A DNA stretch of 64,000 nucleotides, taken from NCBI RefSeq assembly GCF_000002995.4, contig NW_025062479.1, positions 22,068,721 through 22,132,720 of the forward strand, read 5' to 3'. This DNA comes from Brugia malayi (taxonomy: Eukaryota > Nematoda > Chromadorea > Rhabditida > Onchocercidae). The translations under genes were made by a program, and so were the position numbers. Shown here one piece after another: positions 60,684 through 64,000 of this stretch (its first letter is position 1; each line of letters opens with the position of its first letter). The notes under the pieces were generated by a model. The model was given only the letters and a program-made list of their open reading frames with translations. It did not search any database and had not been told where the DNA came from.

Positions 60684-62820
60684 TTTATAAATTAACGTAT
60701 ACTCAAACCATCTTTATTCTGTTACTATTCTGGATTTAAAACTTTAAATCTTTTACCAGAGATTTCCACTGCTTCTAAGCTAGCCTTAAAATATTTACAT
60801 TATCTTTTGGTAGATGTAGCCATCGAGTCAAATTTTTCTCCCGGCACTGTCTTCATTGGAAATTATTAAGCAATCGAATGGTTTAAAAACTTCAATTAAA
60901 ATTTTCAAAACATATTTCAATTCAATTCTAATTTCACCTCTTCAATTCATATTTCGATTCTAATAAGTAATGAATCGATGGATTATTTCAAAATCATTCA
61001 AAGAAACAACTTTTTATATTTTCAATTTTGGCTATTTTTCCTTTTGGGAGAACATATTTTGAGACATTTTTCGAGATATTTCAAGGAATTAATACTATTC
61101 AAAGAAACATTATATCAATGCTAACATTTGAAACATACTAAAATTTTGTGCATTTTTAATTGTACAATTTTTTGAAATACCTTAAACGATCATATTGAAT
61201 TCTGACTGAATTATAATTATCAATTAATTTGAGATTATTATCACTTCGTTTTAGTTTACTTTCTCATTAATATTAATTTTTTACGATTCATTTGAATAGT
61301 ACCGCTAATAGAAAAGAATTTAAACTGTAAACAAATCATATTTTCTATTTACAACATATAAAAATATTTTGTGTAACTAAGATAATATAATTTAATTGTA
61401 AATTCAAAGAAATTTTTTTGAAAAAAAATATTTTTGAGATAGAAATATCTTTATTCTTTTCCAATCATTTCAATAATAAAAAAAAAAGTGTGTGAAATGT
61501 TATATCTGATTTTACATTTCATATGGTATACACACACACGTCAAAGCTCATCTCACGACATTTATTTCAAAGTTTTACAGTTGAATGAATAATTCAAATT
61601 TTGTAAATAACTTATTTCTGGGTAGATTTTTTTCAACGTGCACTTCTCACTCACTTTCATCAGTTTAGCGCATCTACTACTCCATCATTTTGCAACAATT
61701 TAATAATATTTAAAGGGCAGTATTTCAACTATTCATACCTGATAAGCGGAAATGTTCCTACGCATTTCCGCTGCGCCACTCTGTCCTGCATTTATTGCAA
61801 ATGATTATTACATGATTAATGGATTGATTTTTATTTTTCAGTTTAGACTGCTGCTTGAATGAACGAAGCAGCATATTTTAATTTACTCAAAACTTCAAAG
61901 TAGTTTTATTTTGAAAATGAAATTTAAAATGGATATTTTAAAAGTTGAACTTTAATCAAGTTTATCATCATTATATCACTATCAATAAATTTGACAAACT
62001 TATAAATTAAACCATATTAGATTGGAATTGAAACCATTTAATAATCGAAATTGCATTCTGCCGTGGGAAAAAAAAATTCAAATAAGCTGAACGGAGTATC
62101 TATGAATCATTCCAGATGTTTTCTTGATATCAGTAATAGGAATGCATTATTTTATTCCATTTTTCCCTCTCTCTCTGTTTCTATCTCTCTCCCTCTCTCT
62201 CTAAAATCTATTATACAATATGCCAGTTTGTGACTAACCTTATATATCGAAGAGAAGAGAGTAACGTGTTTCAATTTACTGTTTAAAATTAGGTTAACCA
62301 TAGCATTGACCTCGATAACATTTTCACTGATAATAATGTATTGTTGGCAGAGTTTGTCACCAACGGAACATCTTTTATCAAACAACTATAACCATTCCAA
62401 TTGTCACATATTAACATTCTTTCTTTTCTCTTTCCACTTTTATAGATTCTTTGAAAAATTCATCTTAAAAAGGAATATTGTTGTTATTGTTGCAAGATTG
62501 CTCTTCACATTAACACAATTTCATGAAAAGTTATGAAAATTAGTTCTAAATGTTTAAGTTATTTTTAGCTTATAAACATAAATTTGAAAAGCTAGCACAA
62601 AGGAAGGAAAAGTCAAGTTTACAGCAAATATTACTTGAATAATAGAAAGATTGAAAAAAATGAATAATTAGGAATAATTTTAAAAATGAAAAAATAGTAG
62701 TGGAGATGAATAATTTCCGTTTATAATGAGCAAAATTCGAGACTGACCTATACAATCAGTATCGTTTACCACTAATCATCATATGATGAGGTCATTTCTA
62801 GGATTGTAACACAGCTACGA
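60684..62820. other. AT-rich region without recognised genes
   Basis: No frame with family similarity. Contains CT-rich microsatellite sequence (62164-62202) and short AC runs near 61530. The right end may be promoter for a gene beyond the window. Confidence 0.5.
62164..62202. repeat. CT-rich microsatellite
   Basis: Interrupted (CT)n over about 39 bp: CCCTCTCTCTCTGTTTCTAT and CTCTCTCCCTCTCTCTCT. Confidence 0.9.
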
Positions 62821-62843
62821 ATGGAAGAAGATGATATTCTACC

Positions 62844-63125
62844 ATGCAACTACAACAAGGTCATTTCCAGAGTCCTTCACCCTCCTTTTTCGATTTGCCT
62901 CGGCGCTTTATGACAACAATCACTAATGAATCGATCAGACTATTTCATGATCATACGGTGGAGCGAATGATTGAATCTATTCCTCAATTTTTACTTTCAC
63001 TTAATATTCCATCCACCATTGAAAATCATCGAATTTATTTATTACTTAAATTAACTAAATTTTATCCTACTAGCATTAGTAGAATAGTCTTTTGTTCAAC
63101 AGTTATCATTTACCAATTTAATTAA
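62844..63125 (+). CDS. Possible coding exon, hypothetical protein
   Basis: Open frame of 93 codons. Its first part (MQLQQGHFQSPSPSFFDLPR, then FMTTITNESIRLFHDHTVER and MIESIPQFLLSLNI) has mixed composition and normal-looking codon use, unlike the surrounding AT-rich sequence. The part beyond about codon 70 is AT-rich and may be intron. I recognise no family. It could be a first exon of a gene continuing to the right, or chance. Confidence 0.25.
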   Translation: MQLQQGHFQSPSPSFFDLPRRFMTTITNESIRLFHDHTVERMIESIPQFLLSLNIPSTIENHRIYLLLKLTKFYPTSISRIVFCSTVIIYQFN

Positions 63126-64000
63126 TTAAGATTTAATAAATGGGATTTATAAAAAAAAAAAAAAAAATCGTAGAAATTAATTTTATTCATATTATATAAA
63201 TGGAAAATTTACATATCTCCTTTTCATTTTGTTGAAATTTGAAAATATTCAGATAATTTATTAATAAATAATGAATATGTTTACAGCCATAATCTTATTT
63301 AAAATGATCTAAAGTACCATGCAGAAATATTGTTTAGAGATTTACTTTTTTGCAACAAACCATATTTATTGATAATTAACTTATTTACTGGTTTCATTTT
63401 TTCACTTAACATGAATTAAAATTTTTCTAATTGAGTTCGTTGACATGAATAGGCCAATTTTTTTTGCATCTATTTTTCATTGGTATAAATTTCATTTCAT
63501 TTTTTTTAGGATGCATATCAAATTGACTTTATAATGAGAAAGTGAAAAAATATTTAAATTTAGGTTTTCAGTAGTTATTAATTTTCTTTCAATAATGAAA
63601 ATGCTCCAATTATATTCCTATGGAATTTGCCGGAAATTTCTAGCTTTCTTATTTGAATGTCATTTTTTTCTTTTTTAAACGGAATTGGATCATTTAATCA
63701 ATACGTACTATACTTGCGCTAAAGATAATCTATAATAAAATTATGCGTCAAAAAAAGCAGTGAAATTTCAGAAAATTTAGTAAATGTTATTTGAATAGCT
63801 TGAATTATTTATTGTAAAAAGACATTTCTGCTAAATTTGGAGACAAAGAGAAAGCGCAAAAGGTCGTCCTGAGCGGAAAAGAAAGAAGACAAAGAAAATG
63901 AGAAATAACAGTTGGCTTATTGTTGCTTTGCTAATAAGGCTGATTAAAGCATCACTTTCTTAATTAATTTATTGCATATTCAATCTCTCCAAAAATGGTC
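63126..64000. other. AT-rich window edge, no gene seen
   Basis: Homopolymer runs and AT-rich sequence only. It may be intron or intergenic sequence of a gene outside the window. Confidence 0.5.

Overview
The window is eukaryotic and most likely from a nematode. It is AT-rich. Its genes are broken into many short exons by AT-rich introns of about 50-500 bp with plain GT...TTTNCAG borders. Several start codons lie a few bases behind a TTTTCAG-like site with no cis exon in front, the pattern of spliced-leader trans-splicing. The protein set (ZNFX1-type helicase, gliotactin-like cholinesterase homologue, Bel/Pao retroelement debris) and the base composition suggest a spirurid/filarial (clade III) worm; that narrower placement is inference. 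I see no bacterial or Wolbachia-like gene.

Layout. 1-1511: no gene. 1512-3960 (-): extended short-chain dehydrogenase like dihydroflavonol reductases, all eight exons placed. 3961-7482: AT-rich spacer with microsatellites and a near-perfect palindrome. 7483-8772 (+): complete SELENOF (Sep15) homologue with Cys instead of Sec. 9515-13310 (-): glutathione reductase. 14851-16507 (-): Sec22 R-SNARE. 17753-31634 (-): very large ZNFX1 homologue, with an ARM-like N-terminus, SF1 helicase and NFX1-type zinc fingers. 31635-33222: divergent promoter region rich in GATA motifs. 33223-38159 (+): gliotactin/neuroligin-like membrane protein with Asp at the esterase nucleophile position. 38800-39633 (+): ribosomal protein uL23 (RPL23A). 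40221-40752 (+): Gemin7 homologue. 41338-44118 (-): PAFAH2-like acetylhydrolase with a myristoylation-type N-terminus. 44846-48263 (+): ZFAND4-like ubiquitin-like/AN1 zinc-finger protein. Then three minus-strand genes in tandem: NUDCD1 (57884-54052), RPP30 (53385-51593) and a TRMT10C/MRPP1-like methyltransferase (51035-48465). 58150-60683: decayed Bel/Pao retrotransposon 3' end ending in a 920-bp-arm inverted repeat. 60684-64000: almost empty, one possible small coding exon.

Most genes are unrelated housekeeping functions: redox and protein folding (SELENOF, GSR), ER-Golgi traffic (Sec22), translation (RPL23A). A recurring theme is RNA metabolism: ZNFX1 (small-RNA inheritance), Gemin7 (snRNP assembly), RPP30 (nuclear RNase P/MRP) and TRMT10C (mitochondrial RNase P in animals). 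RPP30 and TRMT10C are neighbours on one strand. The most unusual structure is the long retroelement hairpin at 58509-60683.

Gene models were assembled by eye from reading frames and splice consensus. Outer ends and many splice sites are accurate to a few bases, but small exons may be missed.
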